A stretch of 64,000 bases of DNA from JAZKHT01 sp040385245 (GCA_040385245.1 JAZKHT010000001.1:124001-188000), one strand, 5' to 3'. Counted from the stretch's first letter, positions 25,991 to 38,918 are shown. A program made the numbers and translations. Notes: generated from the sequence alone by a model not told the origin.

Positions 25991-26049
25991 CTTACCTTTC
26001 CCCTTTGCGAAAATATCCTCAGGGGGGTGAATGGGGCAAAAGCCCCAGA

Positions 26050-26072
26050 GGGGGCAGAATGCCCTCCTTTTT
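26050..26072 (+). terminator. Rho-independent terminator after the LuxR-type gene
   Basis: A 7-bp stem with one G-T wobble (GGGGGCA / TGCCCTC, loop GAA) is followed by CTTTTT (T-run 26068-26072), the classic intrinsic terminator pattern for plus-strand transcription ending downstream of the gene that stops at 25990. Confidence 0.65.
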
Positions 26073-26118
26073 CCGCAGGGCAGATGCAGGTCCAACGCGG
26101 CTGATTTTTGTTCCCGTA

Positions 26119-26931
26119 TCAGGCCAATTTCGGCCTCACGGTCACTTTCGTGCCCCACGGGTCGGTCAGATCGGTCGCCCCTCCCGTCCGGGCCTTCAGT
26201 GCGGCCAACTCTGCCGCATCGGCCAGCACCTCGAACCCGGCCAAACCGGTGGACGGGGTGCGCGGGCCTGCACCCCGGCTGTTCCACACATTGGTCGCCA
26301 GATGGTGGTGATAGCCGCCCGATCCGTAAAAGGCCGCGCCGGGGTAGTGGGTGGTGACGGGAAAACCCAAGGTGTCCTGATAGAACGCCTCGGCTTCGGG
26401 AACGGCACCCACTTGCAGGTGGACATGACCCACAACTGTGCCATCGGGGGCACCGGTCCAAGGGCCATCGGCGGCACGGGCCAGCGTATCAAGGTCCAGC
26501 GGATCGGTGCCCATCACGATGCTGCCATCTGCGCGTGTCCAGCTTGAACGAGGTCTGTCGACATAAACCTCGATCCCGTTGCCTTCGGGGTCTGCCAGAT
26601 ACAGCGCCTCGCTCACCTTGTGGTCGGACGCGCCCTGTAGCGGCACGCGTGCTTGCGCCACATGCTGCAACCAGCGCCCCAGATCCTGCCGCCGGGGCAA
26701 CAAAAAGGCGGTGTGGAACAACCCGGCCTCACGCGGGGATCGGACCCGGGCGGCCGGATCGCTGATCAACTCCACCAGCACCCGGTTTCCTGTGCCATAG
26801 ACGGCGTGGCTGTCGCCCGCGCCCATCGGGACAAGACCAATGGCGTGGGCATAGAAATCGCCGACCTTTGCAATGTCGCGGACGGTCAGGCTGACCCGGC
26901 CAATCTCCATCGAGGCGCTGGCGGTGCTCAT
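26119..26931 (-). CDS. VOC-family (glyoxalase/extradiol dioxygenase-like) protein, CatE type
   Basis: A 270-residue protein built of two vicinal-oxygen-chelate domains. The first (residues about 8-125) starts IGRVSLTVRDIAKVGDFYAHAIG; the second (about 145-265) starts VVGHVHLQVGAVPEAEAFYQDTLGF with a His suited to metal binding, and YGSGGYHHHLATNVWNS provides a further His cluster. EVYVDRPRSSW near residue 125 is typical of CatE-like catechol-2,3-dioxygenase homologues. The substrate is unknown. It is followed upstream on the same strand by a DoxX gene (24 bp) and a LysR gene; these trios are common in redox-stress or quinone-detoxification operons. Confidence 0.87.
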   Translation of the reverse strand: MSTASASMEIGRVSLTVRDIAKVGDFYAHAIGLVPMGAGDSHAVYGTGNRVLVELISDPAARVRSPREAGLFHTAFLLPRRQDLGRWLQHVAQARVPLQGASDHKVSEALYLADPEGNGIEVYVDRPRSSWTRADGSIVMGTDPLDLDTLARAADGPWTGAPDGTVVGHVHLQVGAVPEAEAFYQDTLGFPVTTHYPGAAFYGSGGYHHHLATNVWNSRGAGPRTPSTGLAGFEVLADAAELAALKARTGGATDLTDPWGTKVTVRPKLA

Positions 26932-26955
26932 CTGTCGTACTCCATCAAGGCGGGC

Positions 26956-27387
26956 TTAGCGGCCCGCACGATTGCCAAGCGCATAGGCGCCATCCCCCAG
27001 CAACGCCTGCACGATCAGCGTGATCGCCCAGAAGGCCGGATATTCCCACCCACCGCCGGCATTGGAAAAGAAGAACCCGGCGGCAAAGTGCGGGGTCACG
27101 ATCGACCCGATCAGGATCGGCACCAGTGCAAGCGAAACCAGACGTGTCTTGTAGCCTGCGATCAGGGCGATCCCGCCCAGCAATTCCATTGCGATCACAA
27201 GATAGGCAAGCGGACCCGGCAGGCCAAGGCTTTGAAAGAACCCGGCGGTGCCTGCGGGAGTGAACACAAAGATTTTCAGCCCGGCATGCAGCACGAACAG
27301 CATACCCGAGGTGATGCGCAACAGCGTTGCAGCAAGGTCGGCGTTGCTGACCAAAGCGGTCGCGCGGAAAGAGGTCGAAGCGGTCAT
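26956..27387 (-). CDS. DoxX-family membrane protein
   Basis: I choose the ATG at 27387 (MTASTSFRATALV) because AGGA lies nine bases upstream; 27396 is an in-frame alternative. The 143-residue protein has four hydrophobic helices typical of DoxX/MhqP: LLRITSGMLFVLHAGLKIF, LAYLVIAMELLGGIALIAG, LALVPILIGSIV and FWAITLIVQALLGDGAYALG. DoxX proteins are small inner-membrane proteins associated with quinone or thiosulfate redox processes; many accompany VOC dioxygenases, as here. Inverted repeats upstream (27444-27493) suggest regulation by the LysR protein encoded next to it. Confidence 0.88.
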   Translation of the reverse strand: MTASTSFRATALVSNADLAATLLRITSGMLFVLHAGLKIFVFTPAGTAGFFQSLGLPGPLAYLVIAMELLGGIALIAGYKTRLVSLALVPILIGSIVTPHFAAGFFFSNAGGGWEYPAFWAITLIVQALLGDGAYALGNRAGR

Positions 27388-27443
27388 ATCAGTCATTCCT
27401 GTCCAAAAGCGCCGGTCTGGCGCGGATAGCGATGACATGACCC

Positions 27444-27493
27444 ATTCCGATGCAATTTATAATCCAGGCATTGGGAATAACATTGCTTCCAAT
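27444..27493. promoter_or_regulatory. AT-rich inverted repeats upstream of doxX
   Basis: The 121-bp gap between the LysR stop (27509) and the doxX start (27387) is AT-rich compared with its surroundings. It holds ATTCCGATGC (27444-27453) facing GCATTGGGAAT (27469-27479), an imperfect inverted repeat, and the overlapping ATTGGGAA / TTCCAAT pair at 27470-27493. LysR proteins bind such interrupted dyads; that this is the operator for the adjacent LysR gene is inferred. Confidence 0.4.
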
Positions 27494-27508
27494 ACGGAAG
27501 ATATGGTG

Positions 27509-28432
27509 TCAAGGGTCGGGTGTGTCGGATAGCTTTGTCCAGTCGGTCACGCCACGGTAGCGGTCGGCCAGAAAATCGACCAGCACCCGCACCTTTGCCG
27601 CCAGGTGACGGCCAGGCGGATACATCGCGTGAATGCCAAAAGGCTCTTCGCGAAACGCTTGCAGAATTTCCAGTGTCCGACCCGTCGCAAGACTTTTCGC
27701 GGCGACAAAGTCTGGAATGCAGGCGATGCCAAGGCCGGATTCTGCGGCGTTCAGGCAGGCTTCGGCGTTGGAATAGCGCAGCCGCCCCGCCACCGGCACG
27801 GCAATCGCCCCGTCTGGCCCGCGAAAGCGCCAGATCAGCGGGTCGCGAAAGTTGGTGTCGATGATGATGTCGTGGGGGCCAAGCTCTGACGGATGTCGGG
27901 GCACGCCATGCGCCGCCAGATAGTCGGGACTTGCCACCACCAAAAGCCGCATCTCGCACAGTTTGCGCGCGATCAGGTTCGCATCCACGGGCCGCCCCGC
28001 GCGGATGGCCGCGTCAAAGCCTTCGTCCACCAGATTGACCACCCGATCCGAGAAACTGACGTCCAGTTCGATGTCGGGATAGCGGCGGGCAAAGGCGTTC
28101 AGCGCGGGCACCAGCTGCACGATGCCAAAGGTCAGCGGGGCCGTCAGTCGCAGCTTGCCAATCGGTGCGGCAGACCGGCTCCGCACCGATTGGTCAAGGC
28201 CGTCGAATTCGTCCAGCAGACCCCGGATGCGTTCGAAATAGGCCTGCCCTACCTCGGTCGCGGCAATCGCCCGGGTGGTGCGGTTCAAGAGGCGCACGCC
28301 CAGATCGGATTCCAGTCGCGAGACCAGCTTGGACGCCTGACCCGAACTTGTGCCCAGTCTGATGGCGGCTGCGGCAAAGCTGCCCGTTTCCATCACCGCC
28401 ACAAACATACGGTCGCAGTCGAGGCGATCCAT
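27509..28432 (-). CDS. LysR-family transcriptional regulator
   Basis: A 307-residue protein with the standard LysR layout: N-terminal winged helix (RMFVAVMETGSFAAAAIRLG then SGQASKLVSRLESDLGVRLL and NRTTRAI, residues 8-62), a linker helix, and a substrate-binding domain (about 95-295) with GKLRLTAPLTFGIVQLVPAL and LRYSNAEACLNAAESGLGIA. The subgroup resembles those controlling quinone/electrophile detoxification genes (QhdR/YhaJ-like), which fits the downstream DoxX and VOC genes read in the same direction. It probably controls these two genes. Confidence 0.92.
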   Translation of the reverse strand: MDRLDCDRMFVAVMETGSFAAAAIRLGTSSGQASKLVSRLESDLGVRLLNRTTRAIAATEVGQAYFERIRGLLDEFDGLDQSVRSRSAAPIGKLRLTAPLTFGIVQLVPALNAFARRYPDIELDVSFSDRVVNLVDEGFDAAIRAGRPVDANLIARKLCEMRLLVVASPDYLAAHGVPRHPSELGPHDIIIDTNFRDPLIWRFRGPDGAIAVPVAGRLRYSNAEACLNAAESGLGIACIPDFVAAKSLATGRTLEILQAFREEPFGIHAMYPPGRHLAAKVRVLVDFLADRYRGVTDWTKLSDTPDP

Positions 28433-28507
28433 GATTTCCCCCTGAGCCGGAACGGGTCCCGCCCAGTCTGATCAGTTTGCAGGCGGATTGGAAGGGATTG
28501 ACGCGCG

Positions 28508-29631
28508 TCACGCCGCTTGCGCCAGGACCTGCATCAGATCGGCCAGACCGGGGGTTACCGGATTGCCCTTCATCGACGATGACGCCAGCGCCGCCTGTGC
28601 CACCGCGGCGTGGTCGCGCGGATGGAGGCCCTGTGCCGTCAAGCCCGGCAATCCCTGTGCCGCTGCCCATCGCGCCAACGCCTGCGGTGCCGCATCCGGG
28701 GGGGTGCCAAGCGCATCGCCGATCATGGCGCAGACCCGGTCCAACCGCGCCGCTCCCCGTCGGGCATTCATCGCCAGCACCGGCCCCAGAAGCGCACCAC
28801 AAACGGCCCCATGTGCTGCCGGGGTCATGCCGCCGATCACGCCAGCCAAGCCGTGCACCGCCCCTAACCCCGCGTTGGCAAGCGCCAGCCCGCCGCACAG
28901 GCTGACCCATGCCAGATCGTCGCGGGCTGCCGCATCGTCGGCCTTCATCAACCGGATCAGTGCCGCCAGACCCATTGGGATTGCGGGCAGGGTCAGGGCA
29001 TCGGTAAAGGGTGTCGCCTTGCAGGACACGAAAGGTTCGATCACCTGCGTGATGGCATCAAGGCCCGATGCAAGCGTCACATCTGGTGGGCAATGGTCGG
29101 TCAGCGCCGGATCGACAATGGCGAGACGCGCCAGCATCCGGTCGTCGCGCAAGGATACTTTGCGCCCGTGGTCGGGCAGGCCGATCACGGCATTCTTCGT
29201 GGCTTCGGCCCCGGTGCCTGCGGTTGTGGGCAGGGCGACAAAGGGCAAGGGTGCCGCTGTCAAGGGCAGGCCAAGTCCCACCACCTCAAGGTGGTCCATC
29301 GCACCGCCCGGTGCAGGGATCAGGGCCGCCAGCGCCTTGCCCAGATCGAGTGCGGCACCGCCGCCGATGGCCGCGACCCAATCGGGCCTGTGCGCGCGGC
29401 CAAGGGCGGTGGCCTGTTCCAGCAGGAACAGCGTCGGCTCTGACGGGCAGGCAATGGCGCTGACATCGCAACCAAGGTCCGACAGTCCCCCCAGCATCGA
29501 CGCCGCCCGTCCAACGTTTGCGCCATGAATGACGATGCCACGCGGGCCAAGGGCGGCGATCAGCGCGGGTGCCTTTGCCGCCTCGCCCCGTCCGAACAGG
29601 ATGCGGGCAGGGGCCGCGATGGCAAAAGGGG

Positions 29632-29635
<4 letters not shown>
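28508..29635 (-). CDS. Iron-containing alcohol dehydrogenase-like protein with altered metal site
   Basis: The ATG at 29635-29633 overlaps the glpK stop (ATGA), so it is translationally coupled to glycerol kinase; an upstream ATG at 29668 lies inside glpK. The 375-residue protein has the Fe-ADH fold: NAD-binding AAIGGGAALDLGKALAAL near residue 85, PTTAGTGAEATKNAVIGL near 135, and the metal helix ASGLDAITQVIEPFVS. In classical members the last motif reads D-x3-H; here the His is Gln. Later ligands are present (AVHGLAGVIGGMTPAAHG). Some Fe-ADH branches carry this change. A role with glycerol or a glycerol-derived aldehyde is suggested by the operon; the substrate is unknown. Confidence 0.85.
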
Positions 29636-31116
<1,481 letters not shown>

Positions 31117-31264
31117 TCGGTCCGGCCCCGTTCTTCGTGTCACACGCGGGGCGGTATGCCGCCCGCTTCTTTTCACTGATGTGGCCGTCTTCGTTGGAAC
31201 GGTCTTGACCAATGGCCACAGGGTTGGGGCAGGCGTCACCGCCCACCCCCTGTTTTTGGGCAGC

Positions 31265-32983
31265 TTACTGCCAGGACTTGATCAGCTCGTCATACGAAAT
31301 CGTTTCGCCTTGCGGCTTTTCGTTTTCAAGCTTGGCCACGGGCGAGCCCGGCTCGTCCAGCCATTCCTGCGGGTCCTTCGGCTCGTTCATCTTCGGGCCG
31401 ATGTCACCTTGCACGCCTGCACGTTCCAGTCGTTCCAGCACCTTTTCCTGCTCTTCGCACAGGGCATCGAGCGCCTCTTGCGGGGTTTTCGCCCCGGACA
31501 TGGCATCACCGATGTTCTGCCACCAAAGCTGCGCCATCTTCGGATAATCCGGGATGTTGGTGCCGGTGGGCGACCATGCGACGCGGGCGGGAGAGCGGTA
31601 GAATTCCACCAGACCGCCCAATTGCGGGGCGCGGTCGGTGAACGACTGGTGCTGGATGGTGGATTCGCGGATGAACGTCAGGCCGGTATGGGCCTTTTTC
31701 ACATCCACGGTCTTGGAGGTGACGAACTGGGCATAAAGCCAGGCCGCCTGCGCGCGATCCACCGGGGTGGATTTCATCAGCGTCCAGGACCCCACATCCT
31801 GATAGCCGACCTTGGTGCCTTCGGTCCAGTAGGCGCCATGCGGCGAGGGGGCCATGCGCCACTTGGGCGTGCCGTCCTCGTTCATCACGGGCAGACCGGG
31901 CTTGACCATGTCGGCGGTAAAGGCGGTGTACCAGAACATCTGCTGGGCAACGGCACCCTGTGCGGGAACCGGACCCGCCTCGCCAAAGACCATGCCTGCG
32001 GCTTCGGGGGGCGAGTATTTGTTCAGCCAGTCAATCGCCTTGGTCACGGCATAGACGGCCGCCGCGTCGTTGGTGGCACCGCCCCGCGCAACGCAAGACC
32101 CGACAGGACGCGAGTTTTCGTCGACCCGCACACCCCATTCGTCAACCGGCAGACCGTTCGGTTCGCCCTTGTCGCCCATACCGGCCATGGACATCCACGC
32201 GTCGGTGTAGCGCCAGCCCAGCGACGGGTCTTTCTTGCCGTAGTCCATGTTGCCATAAACCTTGTCCGGCCCGCCGGCATAGGTCATGTCGCGGCCGGTG
32301 AAGAATTCGGCGATGTCCTCGTAGGCGGACCAGTTCAGCGGAACGCCAAGATCATAGCCATACTTGGCTTTGAAATCATCTTTGGTCTTTTGATCGTTGA
32401 ACCAATCGTAGCGGAACCAATACAGGTTCGCGAACTGCTGGTCGGGCAGTTGGTACAGCTTGCCGTCGGGCGCGGTCGTGAACTTGGCACCGATGAAATC
32501 GGCAAGGTCAAGGTTCGGGTTCGTGACGGCAGCACCTTCGCCCGCCATCCAGTCGGTCAGGTTGCGGGCCTGCTGATAGCGCCAGTGGGTGCCGATCAGG
32601 TCCGAGTCGTTGATATAGGCGTCATAGATGTTTTCGCCCGACTGCATCTGCGTTTGCAGCTTTTCCACCACGTCGCCCTCGCCGATCAGATCATGGGTGA
32701 TCTTGATGCCGGTGATGGCGGTAAAGGCCGGGGCCAGAACCTTGGCCTCGTATTCATGGGTGGTGATGGTTTCGGACACAACCTTGATGTCCATGCCTGC
32801 AAAGGGGGCGGCGGCATCTACGAACCACTGCATTTCCGCCTCTTGGTCGGCGCGGGACAGTGATGACAGGTCACCGATTTCGGCGTCAAGGAATGCCTTT
32901 GCGGCCTCCATATCGGCCCAAGCGGGTGCCCCCATGGCCATCATCGCAAGCGCGATGGCCGTGGACGTTTGACGAAGTCTCAT
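31265..32983 (-). CDS. glpV: Glycerol ABC transporter substrate-binding protein (GlpV type)
   Basis: A 572-residue periplasmic binding protein, long for its class, with a Sec signal peptide (MRLRQTSTAIALAMMAMGAPAWA, about 23 residues). The mature part contains MDIKVVSETITTHEYEAKVL and IYDAYINDSDLIGTHWRY, a sugar/polyol-type solute-binding fold. The gene order glpD-S-T-P-Q-U-V-K around it is that of the glycerol ABC system described in Rhizobium leguminosarum, in which GlpV captures glycerol. It lies downstream of the permeases with an 80-bp gap, allowing separate high expression. Confidence 0.9.
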   Translation of the reverse strand: MRLRQTSTAIALAMMAMGAPAWADMEAAKAFLDAEIGDLSSLSRADQEAEMQWFVDAAAPFAGMDIKVVSETITTHEYEAKVLAPAFTAITGIKITHDLIGEGDVVEKLQTQMQSGENIYDAYINDSDLIGTHWRYQQARNLTDWMAGEGAAVTNPNLDLADFIGAKFTTAPDGKLYQLPDQQFANLYWFRYDWFNDQKTKDDFKAKYGYDLGVPLNWSAYEDIAEFFTGRDMTYAGGPDKVYGNMDYGKKDPSLGWRYTDAWMSMAGMGDKGEPNGLPVDEWGVRVDENSRPVGSCVARGGATNDAAAVYAVTKAIDWLNKYSPPEAAGMVFGEAGPVPAQGAVAQQMFWYTAFTADMVKPGLPVMNEDGTPKWRMAPSPHGAYWTEGTKVGYQDVGSWTLMKSTPVDRAQAAWLYAQFVTSKTVDVKKAHTGLTFIRESTIQHQSFTDRAPQLGGLVEFYRSPARVAWSPTGTNIPDYPKMAQLWWQNIGDAMSGAKTPQEALDALCEEQEKVLERLERAGVQGDIGPKMNEPKDPQEWLDEPGSPVAKLENEKPQGETISYDELIKSWQ

Positions 32984-33063
32984 TATCTTCCTCCCAGTTG
33001 ATAGTGTCTTTCGTTACCGGGCCGGGCGGGGTCGCATCCCGTTCGGCCCGCAGTTTTACCCGA

Positions 33064-33467
33064 TCACACCCAGCGGAACACCGCTGCGGCATAGATCAGG
33101 CACAGAATCAGCGCCCCCCACAGGGGAGAGCCGAAGAACGCAAGCCAGCCGATGCAGACAAAGGCCGACCCGAGCAATGAGATGAACAGCCTGTCGCCCC
33201 GCGTCGTTTCGATCCGCAGGATGCCGGTGCGCGGGGTTTCCGGGAATCGGATCGCAAGGATCGTGAACAGGATCAGAAGACAGGCGATGGTGTAGAAAAA
33301 CAGCGATGTGGGCAGCGTCCAGGCCATCCAACCGCCCTGCACCAGGGGGGCGGTCCAGTCGATGCCATCTTCCGTTCGGGGGGCGGCCATCAGCAGCGCC
33401 ACAAGGATTGCGCCCATCAGGGCCACGACAAGGGCCGATCCGGCCTGCCAGCGGTTTGCGTTGGTCA

Positions 33468-33468
<1 letters not shown>
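33064..33468 (-). CDS. glpU: Small membrane protein of the glycerol ABC system (GlpU, DUF2160 type)
   Basis: The ATG at 33468-33466 overlaps the stop of the glpQ permease gene (TGATG), fixing the start; a longer open frame through glpQ in another frame is spurious. The 134-residue protein has four hydrophobic segments (AGSALVVALMGAILVALLM, TSLFFYTIACLLILFTILAI, LFISLLGSAFVCIGWLAFFG and ALILCLIYAAAVFRWV). Its position and size match the DUF2160 protein GlpU of rhizobial glycerol operons, a component of unknown mechanistic role. Confidence 0.85.
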
Positions 33469-35142
<1,674 letters not shown>

Positions 35143-35143
<1 letters not shown>

Positions 35144-36225
35144 CAGGTGGCGGCTCCGGCTGGGGTCACGCGCCAGTCATCGGCGTAGACGTTGATGCGG
35201 TCGGGGGAAAAGCGGACGTGGGTCATATCGGCGCCGATGGCTATGCCTTCGGGGGCGATGATATTGATGGTCTGGCCAGCCACATCCGCGCGCACGATCC
35301 GGTGGCGGCCGACATCTTCGACCCGGCGGATGGTGGCGGGCAGGCCGTCGCCTGACGTCAGGGTAATGTATTCGGGGCGGATGCCGATCTGGGCGCGACC
35401 TGTGATTGGCCCGTAGGCCGCGCCCAGCGGCACTTGCGCGCCTTGCAGGTGCGCGCAGGTTCCATCAATCTTCGCATCCATCAGGTTCATCCCCGGAGAA
35501 CCGATGAAATACCCGACAAAGGTGTGCTGCGGGGTTTCAAACAGTTCCTCGGCCGTGCCCATCTGCACCACGCGGCCGTCATACATCACCACGACCTTGT
35601 CGGCGAAGGTCAGCGCCTCGGTCTGGTCATGGGTGACGTAGATCATCGTGTGGCCGAACTGGCGGTGCAGTTGTTTCAATTGTGTGCGCAATTCCCATTT
35701 CATATGCGGGTCGATCACCGTCAGCGGTTCGTCGAACAGGATGGCGTTCACATCTTGCCGCACCATGCCGCGCCCAAGGCTGATCTTTTGCTTTGCATCC
35801 GCCGTCAGGCCGCGTGCCTTGCGGTCCAGCGTCGCCTCCATCCCGATCATGGCGGCGATCTGGGCGACGCGGGCCTGAATATAAGCCGGGTCCATACCCC
35901 GGTTTTTTAGCGGAAAGGCCAGATTTTCCCGCACCGTCATCGTGTCGTAGACCACGGGGAATTGGAACACCTGCGCGATGTTGCGTGCCGTCGTTTCGGC
36001 CTCGGTCACGTCGCGGTCGCCAAACAGCACGCGCCCCTGCGACGGGCGCAAAAGGCCGGATATGATGTTCAGCAGCGTGGTCTTGCCACAGCCGGATGAC
36101 CCCAGCAGCGCATAGGCCCCGCCATCTTGCCAGACGTGGTCCATGGATTTCAGGGCAAAGTCGCCTTCGTCCTTTGGATGCGCCAGATAGCTGTGTGCCA
36201 GATTGGAAAGGGTGATCTGCGCCAT
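35143..36225 (-). CDS. glpT: Glycerol ABC transporter ATPase (GlpT type)
   Basis: A 360-residue MalK-type ATPase: Walker A LLGSSGCGKTTLLNI near residue 38, signature region LTADAKQKISLGRGMVRQDV (a diverged LSGGQ), Walker B NAILFDEPLTVID and H-loop YVTHDQTEALTFA, then a TOBE regulatory domain with IGIRPEYITL. The signature motif is unusual (ADAKQKISLGRG), which is a known peculiarity of one of the two ATPases of these glycerol systems (recollection). It pairs with the second ATPase encoded four bases upstream. Confidence 0.9.
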
Positions 36226-36228
36226 TCG

Positions 36229-37317
36229 TCAAGCCGCCTGTGCATAGGCTGCGGGTGCGGCAAGCCGCCCTTCCGCGTCGAAAAGATAGATGTGCGCGGG
36301 GTCAAGCCAGACCGAAACTGTTTCCCCCGCCACAAGGTCATGCACGCCGTGCACAAGTCCGACCCAACGGTCGGTGCCGTGTGTCAGGTGCAGGAACGTC
36401 TCTGACCCGGTGATTTCCGACACGCCAAGGGTGCAGCGCAACTCCACTGCTGTGCCGGAGTGTTTGTTCAGCTCCAGATGGTTGGCCCGGAAGCCGGCCG
36501 TATAGCGGCCATCGGCAAGGGTGGCAAAGGGGCCATCGGCGGGCGCATTGGCGGTCCCGCTGAAATTCATCCGGTGCCCGTCCTTGAAGCAGGACAGAAA
36601 GTTCATCGGCGGATCGGAAAACACGCGCGCCGTCGTGGCGTCGGCGGGCTGACGATAGACTTGCGGGGTGGGGCCGAATTGCGTGACACGACCCTGCCAT
36701 AGTGTTGCGGTGTGCCCGCCCAGAAGCAGCGCCTCTTCAGGTTCGGTTGTGGCATAGACGAAGATCGCGCCCGATGCCTCGAATATGCGGGGGATTTCGG
36801 CGCGCAGCTCTTCGCGCAATTTGTAGTCAAGGTTGGCCAGCGGTTCGTCCAGCAGCACCAGACCCGCATCCTTGACCAAGGCGCGCGCCAATGCGCAGCG
36901 CTGTTGCTGCCCGCCCGACAATTCCAGCGGGCGGCGCGACAGCATCGGCGTCAGTTTCAGCATGTCGGCGGTTTCGTGAACCGCGCGGTCAATCTCGGCC
37001 TTGGTCTTGCCCATCAGGCGCAGCGGCGAGGCGATGTTGTCGTAAACCGACATGGCGGGGTAGTTGATGAACTGCTGATAGACCATCGCAACCTTGCGAT
37101 CCTGCACCCGCATGCCGGTCACGTCCTGACCATGCCACAGGATGCGGCCCGTTGTCGGCACATCCAGCCCCGCCATCAGGCGCATCAGGCTGGTTTTTCC
37201 GGCAGATGTCGGGCCAAGCAGCACGTTCATCGTGCCCTTTTCCAGCACAAGATCGGTGGGCTGTATATGAACCTGCCCTTTGACCGTGCGCGATACCTGT
37301 GAAAGCTGCAGCGCCAT
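36229..37317 (-). CDS. glpS: Glycerol ABC transporter ATPase (GlpS type)
   Basis: A 362-residue ATPase with Walker A LLGPTSAGKTSLMRLMAG (Gly-x4-GKT form with Ser-Ala), Q-loop MVYQQFINYPAMSVYDNI, signature LSGGQQQRCALARALVK near 140, Walker B LVLLDEPLANLDYK and FVYATTEPEEALLLGG in place of the usual H-loop: the expected switch His (TH/D) is Thr-Glu here. GlpT has a normal H-loop but a diverged signature, so the two ATPases are probably a heterodimer with complementary asymmetric sites. The gene lies eight bases after glpD. Confidence 0.9.
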   Translation of the reverse strand: MALQLSQVSRTVKGQVHIQPTDLVLEKGTMNVLLGPTSAGKTSLMRLMAGLDVPTTGRILWHGQDVTGMRVQDRKVAMVYQQFINYPAMSVYDNIASPLRLMGKTKAEIDRAVHETADMLKLTPMLSRRPLELSGGQQQRCALARALVKDAGLVLLDEPLANLDYKLREELRAEIPRIFEASGAIFVYATTEPEEALLLGGHTATLWQGRVTQFGPTPQVYRQPADATTARVFSDPPMNFLSCFKDGHRMNFSGTANAPADGPFATLADGRYTAGFRANHLELNKHSGTAVELRCTLGVSEITGSETFLHLTHGTDRWVGLVHGVHDLVAGETVSVWLDPAHIYLFDAEGRLAAPAAYAQAA

Positions 37318-37325
37318 CCGTCCCC

Positions 37326-38918
37326 CTATTCCGCCGCAGGGCTGACAGCCCCGCGTCCGCCCTGCGCCATGAAGGCATCAAGGGCGGCAATCTGTTCACG
37401 TGTCATCCGCAGGCCCAGCTTGCTGCGCCGCCAAACCACGTCGGCGGCGGCGCGGGCGAATTCGTGGGCCATCAGCCACCGCACCTCGGCCCCGGTCAGG
37501 GTCGCTCCAAAATCGGGGCCCAGATCGGCGGGGCTGGTAGCCCCTGACAGGATCGTTGCCGCCTCTGACCCATAGGCGCGGATCAGGCGGCTGGCCCAAT
37601 ACTCGGTCAGAAAGGGGTGGGCAGCCTTCAGGCGCGCGGTCAGGTCGGCCACGCCATCCACCGGGAAATCACCGCCGGGCAGCGCAATACGGGCAGTCCA
37701 TGGCGCACGCGCCTGCGGAAACCACGGGTGCAGTTTTTCCAGCGCCGATTCCGCCAGGCGGCGATAGGTGGTGATCTTGCCGCCAAACACATTCAGCAGG
37801 GGCGGGCCATTGCCATCGACTGACAGCACATAGTCGCGCGTGGCGGCCGTCGCGGATTTTGCGCCGTCGTTGTACAGGGGCCGCACGCCGGAATAGGTCC
37901 AGACCACGTCCTGTGCAGTCACGGGCTTGGCGAAATATTGCGAGGCGAAGGCGCACAGGTAATCGCGTTCCTCATCCGTGCAGACGGCATCCTTGGGCGC
38001 GCCGGTGTGATCCTTGTCGGTGGTGCCGATCAGGGTGAAATCCTGCTCGTACGGAATGGCAAAGATAATCCGCCCATCGGTGCCCTGAAAGAAATAGCAG
38101 CGGTCGTGGTCATACAGCTTTTTCGTGACGATATGGCTGCCGCGCACAAGGCGCACACCTTCGGATGAATTGATGCGCGCGACGTTGCGGATCACGTCTT
38201 CGACCCAAGGACCGCCCGCATTGACCAAGGCGCGGGCGTGGAATGTGGCGGGGCCATCCGGGCCTACGGTCTCTACGCGCCACAGATCGCCATCGCGCGT
38301 GGCGCTGGCTACGCGGGTGCGGGTCATCACATGCGCGCCGCGCTGTGCTGCATCGCGGGCGTTCAGCGCGACAAGGCGGCTGTCCTCGACCCAGCAGTCG
38401 GAATATTCATAGGCCTTGCGAAACCGGTCCTGCAGCGGTGCACCCGCAGGATCGGTGGTCAGGTCTAGCGTGCGCGTCGGCGGCAGGATCTTGCGCCCCC
38501 CCAGCGTGTCATACAGGAACAGGCCAAGCCGGATCAGCCACGCCGGACGCCGACCTTTCATCCAAGGCATGACGGTGGACAGCAAGCGCCCCGTGGGCGT
38601 GTCACCTTCGAACCGCATGTCGGGGTGATAGGGCAGCACAAACCGCATCGGCCAACTGATATGGGGCATGGCGACCAGCAGGGTTTCGCGCTCTTCCAAC
38701 GCCTCGCGCACCAGACGGAATTCGAAATATTCCAGATACCGCAGACCACCGTGGAACAGTTTGGTCGACGCGGATGACGTGCCTTGCGCCAGATCCCCCT
38801 GTTCGGCCAGCACGACAGTCAGCCCCCGGCCCGTCGCATCTCGCGCGATGCCGCAGCCGTTGATGCCGCCTCCGATGATGAACAGGTCCGCCGTTTCCGG
38901 CGTGTTGGCAGATGGCAC
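37326..38918 (-). CDS. glpD: Glycerol-3-phosphate dehydrogenase (FAD-dependent, aerobic type)
   Basis: The start is GTG 38918 (VPSANTPETADLFIIGGGIN), five bases after GGGAGGAGA; the open frame continues upstream to 39800 on the minus strand only because glpR lies antisense. The 530-residue product has the FAD motif LFIIGGGINGCGIARDATGR, TSSASTKLFHGGLRYLE, VNAGGPWVEDV, DYVLSVDGNGPPLLNVFGGK and the C-terminal DAO_C domain. It oxidises glycerol 3-phosphate to dihydroxyacetone phosphate at the membrane, passing electrons to ubiquinone. It heads the glycerol operon and is divergent from the repressor gene glpR. Confidence 0.96.
   Translation of the reverse strand: MPSANTPETADLFIIGGGINGCGIARDATGRGLTVVLAEQGDLAQGTSSASTKLFHGGLRYLEYFEFRLVREALEERETLLVAMPHISWPMRFVLPYHPDMRFEGDTPTGRLLSTVMPWMKGRRPAWLIRLGLFLYDTLGGRKILPPTRTLDLTTDPAGAPLQDRFRKAYEYSDCWVEDSRLVALNARDAAQRGAHVMTRTRVASATRDGDLWRVETVGPDGPATFHARALVNAGGPWVEDVIRNVARINSSEGVRLVRGSHIVTKKLYDHDRCYFFQGTDGRIIFAIPYEQDFTLIGTTDKDHTGAPKDAVCTDEERDYLCAFASQYFAKPVTAQDVVWTYSGVRPLYNDGAKSATAATRDYVLSVDGNGPPLLNVFGGKITTYRRLAESALEKLHPWFPQARAPWTARIALPGGDFPVDGVADLTARLKAAHPFLTEYWASRLIRAYGSEAATILSGATSPADLGPDFGATLTGAEVRWLMAHEFARAAADVVWRRSKLGLRMTREQIAALDAFMAQGGRGAVSPAAE

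Noticed and set aside
31140..31170. Hairpin between glpV and glpK
   Set aside because: An 8-bp stem with a bulge exists, but the T-rich tail is on the plus-strand side, whereas both genes are on the minus strand; not a credible terminator for them.
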